A DNA stretch of 43,586 nucleotides. Source: a virus. The translations under genes were made by a program, and so were the position numbers. The notes under the pieces are model-generated. The model had not been told where the DNA came from. It searched no databases and saw nothing but the letters and a program-made list of their open reading frames with translations. Positions 14,745 through 23,214 of this stretch are shown here, piece by piece (position 1 is the first letter of the stretch; every line of letters begins with the position of its first letter). The stretch lies in the IMG/VR virus record IMGVR_UViG_3300017989_000184, positions 1-43,586 of that record; one strand, given 5' to 3'.

Positions 14745-15148
14745 ATCTCAATTACTCCGTCGGAAATGTTTAGATCGTCAATGATTTTGAAAAACCGTTC
14801 CGCCTTTGAAACCGGGATCGTTATGCAGCCCATCGATCCGCGCTCGCCATACGGCGGATTTTTCCGGGCCGCGTGGATCGTGCAGCCCTGCATTAAATAT
14901 TGATTTTTCTGCGCGGGATTTGGCCTGCGGGTCCTTACAAAAGCATTATCATTCAAGACGATAACGCCACCGAAGCGAACATATTGAAAAGAATACTGCC
15001 CGTCGTCAATTTGCGGACAGGCTGGATCGTCCGGCGCGGTCGAGCATTCAGAATAAAAGAGCGCGCGCCCCTTATGAAAAAGGATCATGTAATCATTGAA
15101 TCCAAGATCGCCGGGAACACTCTTTACTGATATTTTTATTTCCAGCAT
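14666..15148 (-). CDS. YkuD-like L,D-transpeptidase-fold protein (160 aa)
   Basis: The signature of L,D-transpeptidases is visible: IHAARKNPPYGERGSMGCITI, given here by its key residues H92, S105, G107 and catalytic C108. The N-terminus forms the expected beta start (EIKISVKS ... MILFHKGRALFYSECST). Cellular YkuD enzymes make 3-3 peptidoglycan cross-links or attach lipoprotein. In a phage lysis cassette it may remodel or cleave peptide cross-links (inference). No signal peptide is visible, so export would need the holin or lysis. It sits between the tail fibre gene and the M15 endolysin. Confidence 0.75.
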   Translation of the reverse strand: MLEIKISVKSVPGDLGFNDYMILFHKGRALFYSECSTAPDDPACPQIDDGQYSFQYVRFGGVIVLNDNAFVRTRRPNPAQKNQYLMQGCTIHAARKNPPYGERGSMGCITIPVSKAERFFKIIDDLNISDGVIEICQNLEQPQSADFPGAMKTCKLCSMR

Positions 15149-15149
15149 A

Positions 15150-16232
15150 TTAATTCAAGCTTGTATTGATCTCGACCTGTTCAAAATTTGTTCCGACGTT
15201 ATTTGTAGAAATTAATTCCCACATATAAGCCGTGTTTCCCTCATGAGGCCAGAGGCCAAGGCGCGCCGGTCCGTCGGCTGGTGCGGCAGACCGAACCCGG
15301 CGTAAAGTAACCGAGCCTTTCCATCCCAATTTAATATTTTTCTTTACCGATCCAACTCCGTCTTTTCCCATGATCCATAATATCAGGCTTTTAAACCCGG
15401 CGACATAATCGCCGTCATTTATGATCGTAATCTCCGACCCCAGCTTGCCGTTGTTGATATTTATTTTTAGGTTCAATAAGGAACTCGCGGTCTGGAAAAT
15501 ATGGGTATTATAGGCCCCGGCGTCAATCGTGATCTTATACCAGCTCGTTGATATCGCGGTATAATCTGTATTGCTATAAACTTTCTGGCCCCTGATAAAC
15601 TCATTATTATTCAGGTCTAGATCATTGTTCACGTCGATCGTGTCCCCGGTAAGCGCGGCGATCGTATTGCCAAGGAACCCGGCAAAAGCCTTGACCGCGT
15701 TTGAAAAAACGCAACCATTAGACGGGGTTGTCTCAGAAAAAGAATCGCATTTTATTTTTTTGCCAGCCGCGATCGTCTGGTCCTGCAAGAACGTATTGGC
15801 CCGGTTTAAAAGCGCGATCGCGTTTGAAATCTGACTCCGATCATTGGCGTCGAGCGATCCGCCATTGTCAATAATGACGTTGCAAAGTTCCTCTTGAATT
15901 GCGTTGCGATCGACCGCGTTCAAGACGGTCCGGGCATAGGCCCCGCCGTTTCCGTCAGTATAATAATTCGGTTTTGTCGTCACGTCGATCCCCGTTTCGG
16001 AGCTCGTCGCGTTTCTTTCAACCTCGATCCAGCCTGCGACCGGATCGGTCGCGGTCACTTCATAGGGTTTCGTTGTTTCCGGGAATCCCTTTGAAAGTGT
16101 AACCCAGTAACCCGGTTTGATTTGCGACGCCAAAAAGGTCAATCCCGTGATCCGATTATTCGAGATCGTGGATATCCCATTTGAATAAGTCGCCCCGGAC
16201 GGTGTCGCGCCTGTGCTTGTAGTTCTTTTCAT
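15150..16232 (-). CDS. Tail fibre-like protein (360 aa)
   Basis: A Ser/Thr/Asn-rich beta protein with the low-complexity start (MKRTTSTGATPSGATYSNG) common in fibre proteins. Residues 16-87 form a module also found in the neighbouring gp48-like protein: NRITGLTF, then GYWVTLSKGF, YEVTATDPVAGWIEV and TSSETGIDVTT. Residues 100-150 contain an AVDRNAIQEELCNVI stretch typical of fibre-shaft/attachment parts. It follows gp48, where Mu carries its fibre gene (gp49). GGAGAT precedes ATG 16232. Receptor specificity cannot be read. Confidence 0.75.
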   Translation of the reverse strand: MKRTTSTGATPSGATYSNGISTISNNRITGLTFLASQIKPGYWVTLSKGFPETTKPYEVTATDPVAGWIEVERNATSSETGIDVTTKPNYYTDGNGGAYARTVLNAVDRNAIQEELCNVIIDNGGSLDANDRSQISNAIALLNRANTFLQDQTIAAGKKIKCDSFSETTPSNGCVFSNAVKAFAGFLGNTIAALTGDTIDVNNDLDLNNNEFIRGQKVYSNTDYTAISTSWYKITIDAGAYNTHIFQTASSLLNLKININNGKLGSEITIINDGDYVAGFKSLILWIMGKDGVGSVKKNIKLGWKGSVTLRRVRSAAPADGPARLGLWPHEGNTAYMWELISTNNVGTNFEQVEINTSLN

Positions 16233-16243
16233 TTCAATCTCCT

Positions 16244-17275
16244 TTACGGTGAAAATGTAACCGTTGTATGTGCCGGTTTGAATCTATCAATAAGGCAGTC
16301 CGCAACCGGCCTGCCGTTTCCAGTTTTAAATGTTACGTTGAAATGATATAGGCTCTCAAGTCCGCCGCATTCAGCGAGTCCGCATTCAGCGAGTCCGCAG
16401 TATCCAACGGCGTCCGCAGTTTCATCGATCTGCAGTAAGATAATCTTGTACTTGCTGGTATTATCCGGCGGCGTGGTCCAGTTCTTTTCGCAGGTCGCGA
16501 TCTTTGTGGCCCCGTCGTATGCAAATATAATATTATCTTGCCCCGCCCCGGTCCCGGATTGAATCTCTATCAGCATATTGTTGTAATAGTCATTACTGGC
16601 GGAGGCGCCTGCTGCCAGCGTGATCGTATTCGAGCCGCCGGCCTGAGCCGTGTCGCGCACCTGATCGACCCCCAAAAGGTCGCCAAGATGATAAAAAAAT
16701 CTTTTGCTTGCGCCATATTCGAGGGCCAGCCGAGCTATGTTTACCAGTTTATTATAAATCCATACCCGGCGGATCGGGTCCGTTGCCCCGGTGATAATGC
16801 AGCCGTCAGGTATTCCGAGATCGGTTTCCCATTCCCCGATCATTTCGCTCGGGTATTCTCCGATCTGAGTAGTAACCACCACGCCGGATTGAGAGCTGAT
16901 CGCGTCCGCGTCAATATCGATCCAGCCTGCCCCGGAGTCAGCCGCCGTCACCTTATAAAATTGATCTGAATACTGAAAACCGCTGCTTATTTTTACAAAA
17001 AAATTCGCGATAATATCCGATCCAGAAAAAGTCAATCCGGTGATCCGATTTGAGCCGGACGTGGTCGATCCCCCTGAATATTTTTTGCCGGAGATCATGG
17101 CGTTCTTACAAAGGACGGAGGCCAGTTCATCCATGCGGCGCAGTTCAGGCGCAAAGCTCGTAACAAATTTATATAATTCAGTGTTTTGAAGCCGGGGCCA
17201 TGCCGATCCCTTCGGCAGCAGATTCATTAACATACTGCCATATTGAACCTCAGTATATTTCGGATCGCAAATCAT
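16244..17275 (-). CDS. Mu gp48 / YmfQ-like baseplate protein with inserted domains (343 aa)
   Basis: The N-terminal pattern (YGSMLMNLLPKGSAWPR ... MDELASVL) and the central part (WETDLGIPDG ... WIYNKLVNIARL ... YHLGDLLGV) are those of the YmfQ (DUF2313) family, Mu gp48, which sits at the baseplate. The usual protein is near 190 residues; this one is longer because of two inserts. Residues 66-137 match the module in the fibre gene next door (NRITGLTF ... TVTAADSGAGWIDID). A second beta-rich insert lies at about 210-285 (LIEIQSGTGAGQDNIIFAYDG). Near the C-terminus a GLAEC repeat is present. Confidence 0.82.
   Translation of the reverse strand: MICDPKYTEVQYGSMLMNLLPKGSAWPRLQNTELYKFVTSFAPELRRMDELASVLCKNAMISGKKYSGGSTTSGSNRITGLTFSGSDIIANFFVKISSGFQYSDQFYKVTAADSGAGWIDIDADAISSQSGVVVTTQIGEYPSEMIGEWETDLGIPDGCIITGATDPIRRVWIYNKLVNIARLALEYGASKRFFYHLGDLLGVDQVRDTAQAGGSNTITLAAGASASNDYYNNMLIEIQSGTGAGQDNIIFAYDGATKIATCEKNWTTPPDNTSKYKIILLQIDETADAVGYCGLAECGLAECGGLESLYHFNVTFKTGNGRPVADCLIDRFKPAHTTVTFSP
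16366..16395 (-). repeat. 15-bp tandem repeat in gp48-like gene
   Basis: Two exact, adjacent copies of CGCATTCAGCGAGTC (plus strand) at 16366-16380 and 16381-16395, encoding the doubled GLAEC of the protein. The period is a multiple of three, so the frame is kept; a slippage duplication is likely. Confidence 0.9.
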
Positions 17276-17283
17276 TGTTTACC

Positions 17284-18360
17284 TCATACGAAAGTTATAT
17301 CTGCGTTTTTTATTGTCGGCAGCTCGCCGGTCCCGAAAGATATGTTTCCGACGCCGACCGAAACGGATTCAACCTCAATGTCAGTTATGACGTGATCGAC
17401 CTCCCCGGTTGCTAAGCTGATTGCCTCGTCCAGCTGGGATTTTAAAAGCGTCATTGAAACGTCTGCATTATCCTCAAAATAGGCCACCAGAGAAGCCTTG
17501 ACCGCGTCCTGAACGGCGCTGGTATTCGGCGACAACTCCATTTCAATTCCAACCTCTCGTTGAGTCGGCTTGTCAACCGACGGGATCGCGGTCACGGGAG
17601 CGCGCTTGTCGATCTCGTCCTGAATGGCTGAAATCTGAGTTGCATTCGGGAAAACCTGAGAGGCCAGCATGAAATAAATCTGGACCGTTCCGGGTCCGCC
17701 CTGCGCCGGAAATATCCAGACCCGGTCAGGCGAAAAAGCCCCCTGATAATTCAGGACCCAGCCCTCATAATCCGTATATGATCCACCCTGCGGAGTGTAC
17801 TGAATCCGCTCCAGTATCCGCGCCCTGTAATGATCGTCAGACTCAACGTCGCCGCCTCCAGTAAGCCCTCCGGTATCGACCGGGGCCTGATCGTCAACTC
17901 CTGCGATCGGAGTATCGATCGTCAAAATATCCCCGGCGTCCTGATTTCCATTCACCCCTGCAGTGGAGGCGGTAACATCAACACTGCCCGGCAGCACAAG
18001 CAAGGCGTCTGTGGTATATTCGACCCCGTCAGCATTTTTCCAGACGGTTCCCATCGGGATATTTGTTCCGGGCGTTCCGGTCGGAGTTATTGAGCCGACC
18101 GCGAAGGTCGCCGGGAGCCGCGCGAGCCCCCAGACCGCGCCATGTTCGTCCAAATAAGAGCCCTCCGCCGTTGTCGCGAAAATGGACGTTGAAAGAAAAT
18201 CAAGAAAACCATAAGTCAAATGAATGGCAGCGGCGAATACTCGCGCCATAACCTTGATAAAGGACCGGCGCAGAATACCCCAGCCAACGGTGACGCGGGA
18301 AAGGATATCGCCCTCAATCCTTGAATAGAGCTGCTGCAAAGTCGGTCTGTCAAGTGCCAT
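17284..18360 (-). CDS. Baseplate J-like protein (Mu gp47 type)
   Basis: The 358-residue product has the Baseplate_J pattern: TLQQLYSRIEGDI, SFIKVMARVFAAAIHLTYGFLDFL, ATTAEGSYLDEHGAVWGL, and the later GGGDVESDDHYRARILERI with YTDYEGW. It builds the baseplate wedge of contractile tails. It lies between gp46 and gp48 homologues, as in Mu. Length matches the family. Start ATG 18360. Confidence 0.93.
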   Translation of the reverse strand: MALDRPTLQQLYSRIEGDILSRVTVGWGILRRSFIKVMARVFAAAIHLTYGFLDFLSTSIFATTAEGSYLDEHGAVWGLARLPATFAVGSITPTGTPGTNIPMGTVWKNADGVEYTTDALLVLPGSVDVTASTAGVNGNQDAGDILTIDTPIAGVDDQAPVDTGGLTGGGDVESDDHYRARILERIQYTPQGGSYTDYEGWVLNYQGAFSPDRVWIFPAQGGPGTVQIYFMLASQVFPNATQISAIQDEIDKRAPVTAIPSVDKPTQREVGIEMELSPNTSAVQDAVKASLVAYFEDNADVSMTLLKSQLDEAISLATGEVDHVITDIEVESVSVGVGNISFGTGELPTIKNADITFV

Positions 18361-18362
18361 AA

Positions 18363-19406
18363 TTAAACCTCAATTTCTTTAATGGTATTTTCAAGGTTAT
18401 TCCAAGCAAAATAATATTTTGTGTCCTTGAAATCTCCGGGTCTATGGATAGTTATTTGAAAACCAAGTGTATAGAGATCGCGCCTTTCCACAAAAATATC
18501 AATTTCGGTTGCGACCCCGTCCTCGATCATCCATTCAAGGGCCTCGTCAATATAGCCCTGTGCAGCGTTTAAGGTATCCGGGATCAATATCTTTTCCCGG
18601 TCCAGCGTCCAGAGTTGCGATCCGTCCGAATCACCGGACCCGGCAAGGAGGGAGTCGCCCCACCAGCCGCGTCGGTCGTCCTTTACTGGAGGCGCGCCGT
18701 TTTCATCTCCGAATCTGCGATCGGTGAACATGGAAATATATACCGCCATTTTCAGCCCGTCATTTTCGGCCTCAAGCATATCATTGAGGATCACCGCGTC
18801 AGATGCGATTGCGAGCTGCGGGATGGATTGACCGGCAGGCGCCGCGCTTATTACCCGGCTGGAAAGCGACGGCGCAACGGCAGTCTCAGATGAAAGTTGC
18901 ACCGTGTTTTCAAGGTTATTCCATGTAAAATAATAGCGGGTAGATTCAAAATTTTCCGGCCTGCTGACCGTGATCGCCATGCCGATCTCATAGGTCCCGG
19001 CGCGCTCAACAAAAACGTCGATATTATCCACAACTCCATCATCAAGCAGCCATTGAAGCGCCTCAGTTATGTAATCGCTGGCCTGCGTTAAAATATCCGG
19101 CTCAATTATTTTCTCGCGCTCTAAGAGCCATAAGCCGGACCCGTCAAGATCGCCGGGGTCCGTCAGTAATGTATCGCCCCACCAGCCGCGCCGGTCGTCA
19201 GGCACCGGGGAAACTCCGTCAGAGAACAGAAACCGCCGATCCGAAAACAGGGAGATATAAATTGCCATTTTTAGCCCGTCATTTGCGAAATCCATGATCG
19301 ACGGGAAAAGCTCTGGAATATAAGGCTGAACGACTCCCGGTTGCCATATATGACTATCAATGGTCTGGTATTTGACCAGCTCGGACGTGATCGGCGTTTC
19401 GTACAT
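18363..19406 (-). CDS. Mu gp46-like baseplate protein, internally duplicated (347 aa)
   Basis: Two copies of the gp46 domain lie in one chain: residues about 40-180 (NDGLKMAIYISLFSDRRF, DDRRGWWGD, FVERAGTYEIG, YYFTWNNLENT) and about 215-345 (NDGLKMAVYISMFTDRRF, DDRRGWWGD, FVERRDLYTLG, YYFAWNNLENT). The family is normally a single domain of about 140 residues. Gp46 proteins are baseplate wedge proteins in Mu-type tails (GpW/gp25-like). The duplication must be taken as real since both copies are intact. It follows the spike genes and precedes gp47. The ATG at 19406 lies directly after the upstream stop. Confidence 0.88.
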   Translation of the reverse strand: MYETPITSELVKYQTIDSHIWQPGVVQPYIPELFPSIMDFANDGLKMAIYISLFSDRRFLFSDGVSPVPDDRRGWWGDTLLTDPGDLDGSGLWLLEREKIIEPDILTQASDYITEALQWLLDDGVVDNIDVFVERAGTYEIGMAITVSRPENFESTRYYFTWNNLENTVQLSSETAVAPSLSSRVISAAPAGQSIPQLAIASDAVILNDMLEAENDGLKMAVYISMFTDRRFGDENGAPPVKDDRRGWWGDSLLAGSGDSDGSQLWTLDREKILIPDTLNAAQGYIDEALEWMIEDGVATEIDIFVERRDLYTLGFQITIHRPGDFKDTKYYFAWNNLENTIKEIEV

Positions 19407-21161
19407 TTACGATAATACCTCAGTATCAAGATTTCCGTTGCCGTCGAGTGTCGTTGTGACCGTTTTTTGATTTGTGCCGGTCCCGACAAGCATTGTCTTC
19501 GGCTTTTGATCTCCGGGGCCTCCAAGGTGTCGGCTGGTAACGTCGCGATTGAAAAGGTAATCCCGCAGATCGTCATAGATTGAATCCGCGCCGACCGCGA
19601 TCCCGCTGGAGTCATAATTTTTAATTGCCTGAGCCACGATCTGCCTGTTTGTGTCGCTTGCTGCCAGCGTCACGGTTCCGGGGACAGATTCGAGGATCAG
19701 CGTGGTCCGGGTATAATAAAGCCGCACCGTTCCCTCGTCGAGGGCGAATTCAAAGAGCCATTGATCCGCCAGCTCTGTACTTGCAATTTTCACATAGCAC
19801 TCATATTGCCCGGTCCCAATTCTGACCAATTTCTTATACCCGGAAATGCCGGAATTAGTCAGCGGCGACGTGACCGCCGAATCCTGATAGAGAAGCGCGC
19901 TCTTGCTGGACCCGTCAAAGGTCGAGGCCTTGATCCCGAGATCGTTTGAATCCGGGTCCTCCATATTGCCGTCTGTATCGTAAAAATTGACCGATACCTT
20001 GTAAACATTATTCCCGGACCCCGGCACCAGCATATAACTCGGAATTGCGGAGGTAAGCCGGGTATTATTCTGGATATTCTGGATCGCGCCAAGATTTGTC
20101 GCGATATCCGCCGAAACGCTGGCCCCGGCAGGCGTCCCGATCTTGGTCTGTATATCCTGAGTATCGGTTTCAACGTCAGTCAGCTTGTCGCGGATCGCTT
20201 CCTGTGAATCCGTCGTATTATTGAAAGTCGCCCCGGCAAGGTCCTTGAGATTATTTCCAACGTCCGCCCCGCTGCCGAGCGTCACGGGCAGGCCGAGCCG
20301 TCCATAGCCGCCAGTTGGAGCCGTCTTTGTCCCGTCCACGCCGAGCGCGTGCCGAATATTTGCCAGCTCTGTCGAGGTCCAATCTCCGCCTGTCCCCGTA
20401 ACCTCATTGAATCCATATACATTCACCGTCGCGCCGCCGGTATTGTTTACCAGCCTGCCGCCGCCGCCAATTATTGTGATCGTGCCTGCCGTGCAGGTCC
20501 CGGCGATCTCGATCTCTCCCTCGAATCCGGCAATAACAATACTTGCGAGTGAATCCGTCAGCGCGTCGATCGCGAGGCGTCCGGCACAATCGACAATACT
20601 GATATATTCGCCTGTAGACCAGACTGAACCAAAATTTAGATGCGCCGCGCCAGCTCCAGAAGTAAAAGCGCAGGCGTGGCAATATTCTTTTCCATAAGGA
20701 TAAAGCGTGCCGCCAAGAATACAACTTTCAAACATTGCGTTCTGCCGACCATACCAGCCATAGACATAACAGGCAACATATTGATTACTTTCAACGCTCG
20801 CGACCTGCCCGGTGATCGCCAGATTTTTAAAAAGACAGTTGCTTATAACCTTGTTATTTAAATCGAGTATAAGCCCCAGCCCGTCGCCGGTGCCGAAAAA
20901 TCTTTTCCCGTCTGCGGCAGCGCCAAAAGTTTCAGTCTGGTATGGTCCGCCCGTGCAAAGTATATCGATCAATTCCTGAGTGTTTGCGATTGAAACTGCG
21001 TCGTCAATAGAATTTACTGGATAATTCGGGGTCCCATTTGGCCACGTCACCCCGGACCGCCCGGAATTTTTATCAAAGTGAACGGCCTTTTGAAATTCAA
21101 GTCCGCGCGTCAACTTTGAAAGGCAATGATAATAAAAAAAGCCGAGATCATAATCTGCCAT
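19407..21161 (-). CDS. Beta-helix tail protein (584 aa), spike or fibre
   Basis: The start is ATG 21161, with TTGGAGG directly upstream; a TTG two codons earlier is less likely. Residues 1-250 resemble the parallel beta-helix class of phage tail proteins: FDKNSGRSGVTWPNGTPNYPV, then many short turns with buried Ile/Val/Asn (CLFKNLAITG, MFESCILGG, IVIAGFEGEIEIAG). Residues 260-340 carry the ELANIRHALGVDGTKT and NTTDSQEAIRDKL helices seen in tail proteins, and a beta C-terminal domain follows. It is one of three spike-like genes inserted between gp45 and gp46. Host-receptor contact or surface-glycan cleavage is inferred; no catalytic site can be named. Confidence 0.65.
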   Translation of the reverse strand: MADYDLGFFYYHCLSKLTRGLEFQKAVHFDKNSGRSGVTWPNGTPNYPVNSIDDAVSIANTQELIDILCTGGPYQTETFGAAADGKRFFGTGDGLGLILDLNNKVISNCLFKNLAITGQVASVESNQYVACYVYGWYGRQNAMFESCILGGTLYPYGKEYCHACAFTSGAGAAHLNFGSVWSTGEYISIVDCAGRLAIDALTDSLASIVIAGFEGEIEIAGTCTAGTITIIGGGGRLVNNTGGATVNVYGFNEVTGTGGDWTSTELANIRHALGVDGTKTAPTGGYGRLGLPVTLGSGADVGNNLKDLAGATFNNTTDSQEAIRDKLTDVETDTQDIQTKIGTPAGASVSADIATNLGAIQNIQNNTRLTSAIPSYMLVPGSGNNVYKVSVNFYDTDGNMEDPDSNDLGIKASTFDGSSKSALLYQDSAVTSPLTNSGISGYKKLVRIGTGQYECYVKIASTELADQWLFEFALDEGTVRLYYTRTTLILESVPGTVTLAASDTNRQIVAQAIKNYDSSGIAVGADSIYDDLRDYLFNRDVTSRHLGGPGDQKPKTMLVGTGTNQKTVTTTLDGNGNLDTEVLS

Positions 21162-21176
21162 TTTCAACCTCCAATT

Positions 21177-23213
21177 TTACGGCGCATAGAGATCCATCCT
21201 CGAATGAAGGACGGACATTATCGCTGAAATCATTTTATAAAATTCGATCGCGCTTGTCGTCGATCCGTCACTTTCCTTAAATTGAATTGTAGCATTCATA
21301 ATCGCATCACGGATCGCCGTCGTGGTAAGCGAGCTGCCGATCTCCCCGTTATTCTGGATCACGTTTTCGGTCCCGGCGTCGGCATAAAACGACCCCGATC
21401 CAGCCCATGTATTCCAAGTAACCTCATTATAATTTGCCCCGGCCTGAATATTTACCGCGTACTTTCCAGAATCCACGCCAGCGAATCCGCAATCTGAAAT
21501 ACGGTTCCAGCCGCCGGTGATCTCAATATAATTCTGGTTTGCAGACTGATCGAAGGTCACATTATTAAAATGAGAAAGATTGCTTGCAATAAGCGCGATT
21601 GAATTTGTGATATTTGTTGCGCCGAAATGCCCGTTTTCAACTACTATATGATCCGCCCCGGATACAAACTCAATCATATAAACGCTGGACGGATTACTGA
21701 CGCCGCCGAAATCGAAATCTTCAAGGCGTGCTAAGTGATGCAGCTTGACAATGTTCGCGGTCCGCGCGCCCGTGTATGCCTCGATCCGAATATTTCTGAC
21801 GCTCGCGCCCTCCCCGATCTCCAGAACTGGCGCGTTAAGCGTGCCGGTATCACCGATCAGCCTAAAACTGGTTTTACTGGTGCTGGTGCCGACCCCGTCC
21901 GACCCGGCGCAGCCGATAATCTGGACCCCCTTCGGAACCACAACATTTTCAGCGTACCCGGACGGATCGGGCGAGGCCTCGGAACTTTCGCGGACATAAA
22001 TTCGATCGAACCTGCCCGGCAGACATTTTGCGGTTGCTGCAGCGATCGTCGTGAAAGCGTTTTGCCAATCCTCTCCGCTATTATTGCCGGTCGCCTGCTT
22101 ATCAACGAAAAATATTTTAGACTGAGCGTTGCGACCATTTACGACCGTATAAATATCTGAAATTATTTGCTGGTAAGCGAGAACGCCTTGCCCGGTGATC
22201 CCGCGAATTTCGAGATCGTCACTCGATCCCGGAAATGCAACCGTCCCACTCAAAAGGTCCTTGACAACGAGGGTCCACCCGCTTCCGCTTCTATCAGGAT
22301 CACCGTCGTCATCAGTTGCATCCCAGCGAGTCGTGCTTGGATTACCGTTATCATCAAACAAATCAGCGTCAGACATTCTTTCACATACCCCGAATTTTGT
22401 TCCGGGCATAATTCGAGAGGCGCTTTGATTATAAAAATATCCGCCGATAATCTGCCACGCCCCGCACTTGGTAGATTCTCCGGATTGAACCGTTGAAATG
22501 AAGCTGCCAAGCAGACTGCCCCGGTGGTTTGAGGGGTAAGTATCGGAATTATCAAGGTCGGTAAAGATAACTGAAAATAATGTTCCTCGGCGGAAAGATG
22601 TATTTTGCGCTGAAGCCGTATATCGCTGAGACGTTACGTTGCTTGCCTCGTCGCAGGTATCGATCAGCGGGAACATATAATCGAGTATGGACCCATTGAC
22701 GATCCCGCCCTGTAGCGTCGATTTGATGGCCTGATCCGCCAGAGATTTGGCAACGTCCTGTTTTGCAGTCGTCGCGAGACTTGCGGCCTGAACTGCAGGA
22801 TGGTTTGTAAAGGCCCCGGCAGGCAGCGCCCCGGTCGCCTCGTTGAGCTGAACGTCGCCATCTGAATTTGCGGACCCTGCAAGGTAAGATTTAGACGGTA
22901 ATTTGCCATAAATCGAGGCAACCTGTCCGCGCTCAGTGTGCATGATCAAAGGATAAATAACAACGTCTGCCGTCGAGGATTTTCCGCAAAGCGTAATTGA
23001 ATTATAATTCATTTCGCCTGCAGTCAGGACCAGCTCATAAACGCCGGGGCAGTTTGTAGAATCCGGTTCGCTTACTGAATTGCTTGGAGTTGCAGGCGTC
23101 GCGCCATCCTGTATTAAACGCATTGTGAAATTTCCAGAGTCGCCGGTTTTCGGCGCGTTTGCGCTCGTATCCCATGCCAAAAAATTTGCGACATAACTTT
23201 GATTTTTAATCAT
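21177..23213 (-). CDS. Beta-helix tail protein (678 aa), spike-like
   Basis: The start is set at ATG 23213 (MIKNQSYVANFLAWDT) because AAAAGGAGCC lies just upstream and the upstream gene ends at 23215; a longer frame to 23291 would overlap it. The N-terminal part (about 1-230) is a phage adhesin-type beta domain. Around residues 370-550 a parallel beta-helix pattern begins with IFFVDKQATGNNSGEDWQNAF and DRIYVRES ... YAENVVVPKGVQIIGC, then repeated short strands (VLEIGEGASVRNIRIEAYTG, HIVVENGHFG, HFNNVTFDQS). This is the layout of pectate-lyase-like tail spikes. Enzyme activity is not shown by the sequence. Confidence 0.68.
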   Translation of the reverse strand: MIKNQSYVANFLAWDTSANAPKTGDSGNFTMRLIQDGATPATPSNSVSEPDSTNCPGVYELVLTAGEMNYNSITLCGKSSTADVVIYPLIMHTERGQVASIYGKLPSKSYLAGSANSDGDVQLNEATGALPAGAFTNHPAVQAASLATTAKQDVAKSLADQAIKSTLQGGIVNGSILDYMFPLIDTCDEASNVTSQRYTASAQNTSFRRGTLFSVIFTDLDNSDTYPSNHRGSLLGSFISTVQSGESTKCGAWQIIGGYFYNQSASRIMPGTKFGVCERMSDADLFDDNGNPSTTRWDATDDDGDPDRSGSGWTLVVKDLLSGTVAFPGSSDDLEIRGITGQGVLAYQQIISDIYTVVNGRNAQSKIFFVDKQATGNNSGEDWQNAFTTIAAATAKCLPGRFDRIYVRESSEASPDPSGYAENVVVPKGVQIIGCAGSDGVGTSTSKTSFRLIGDTGTLNAPVLEIGEGASVRNIRIEAYTGARTANIVKLHHLARLEDFDFGGVSNPSSVYMIEFVSGADHIVVENGHFGATNITNSIALIASNLSHFNNVTFDQSANQNYIEITGGWNRISDCGFAGVDSGKYAVNIQAGANYNEVTWNTWAGSGSFYADAGTENVIQNNGEIGSSLTTTAIRDAIMNATIQFKESDGSTTSAIEFYKMISAIMSVLHSRMDLYAP

Positions 23214-23214
23214 T

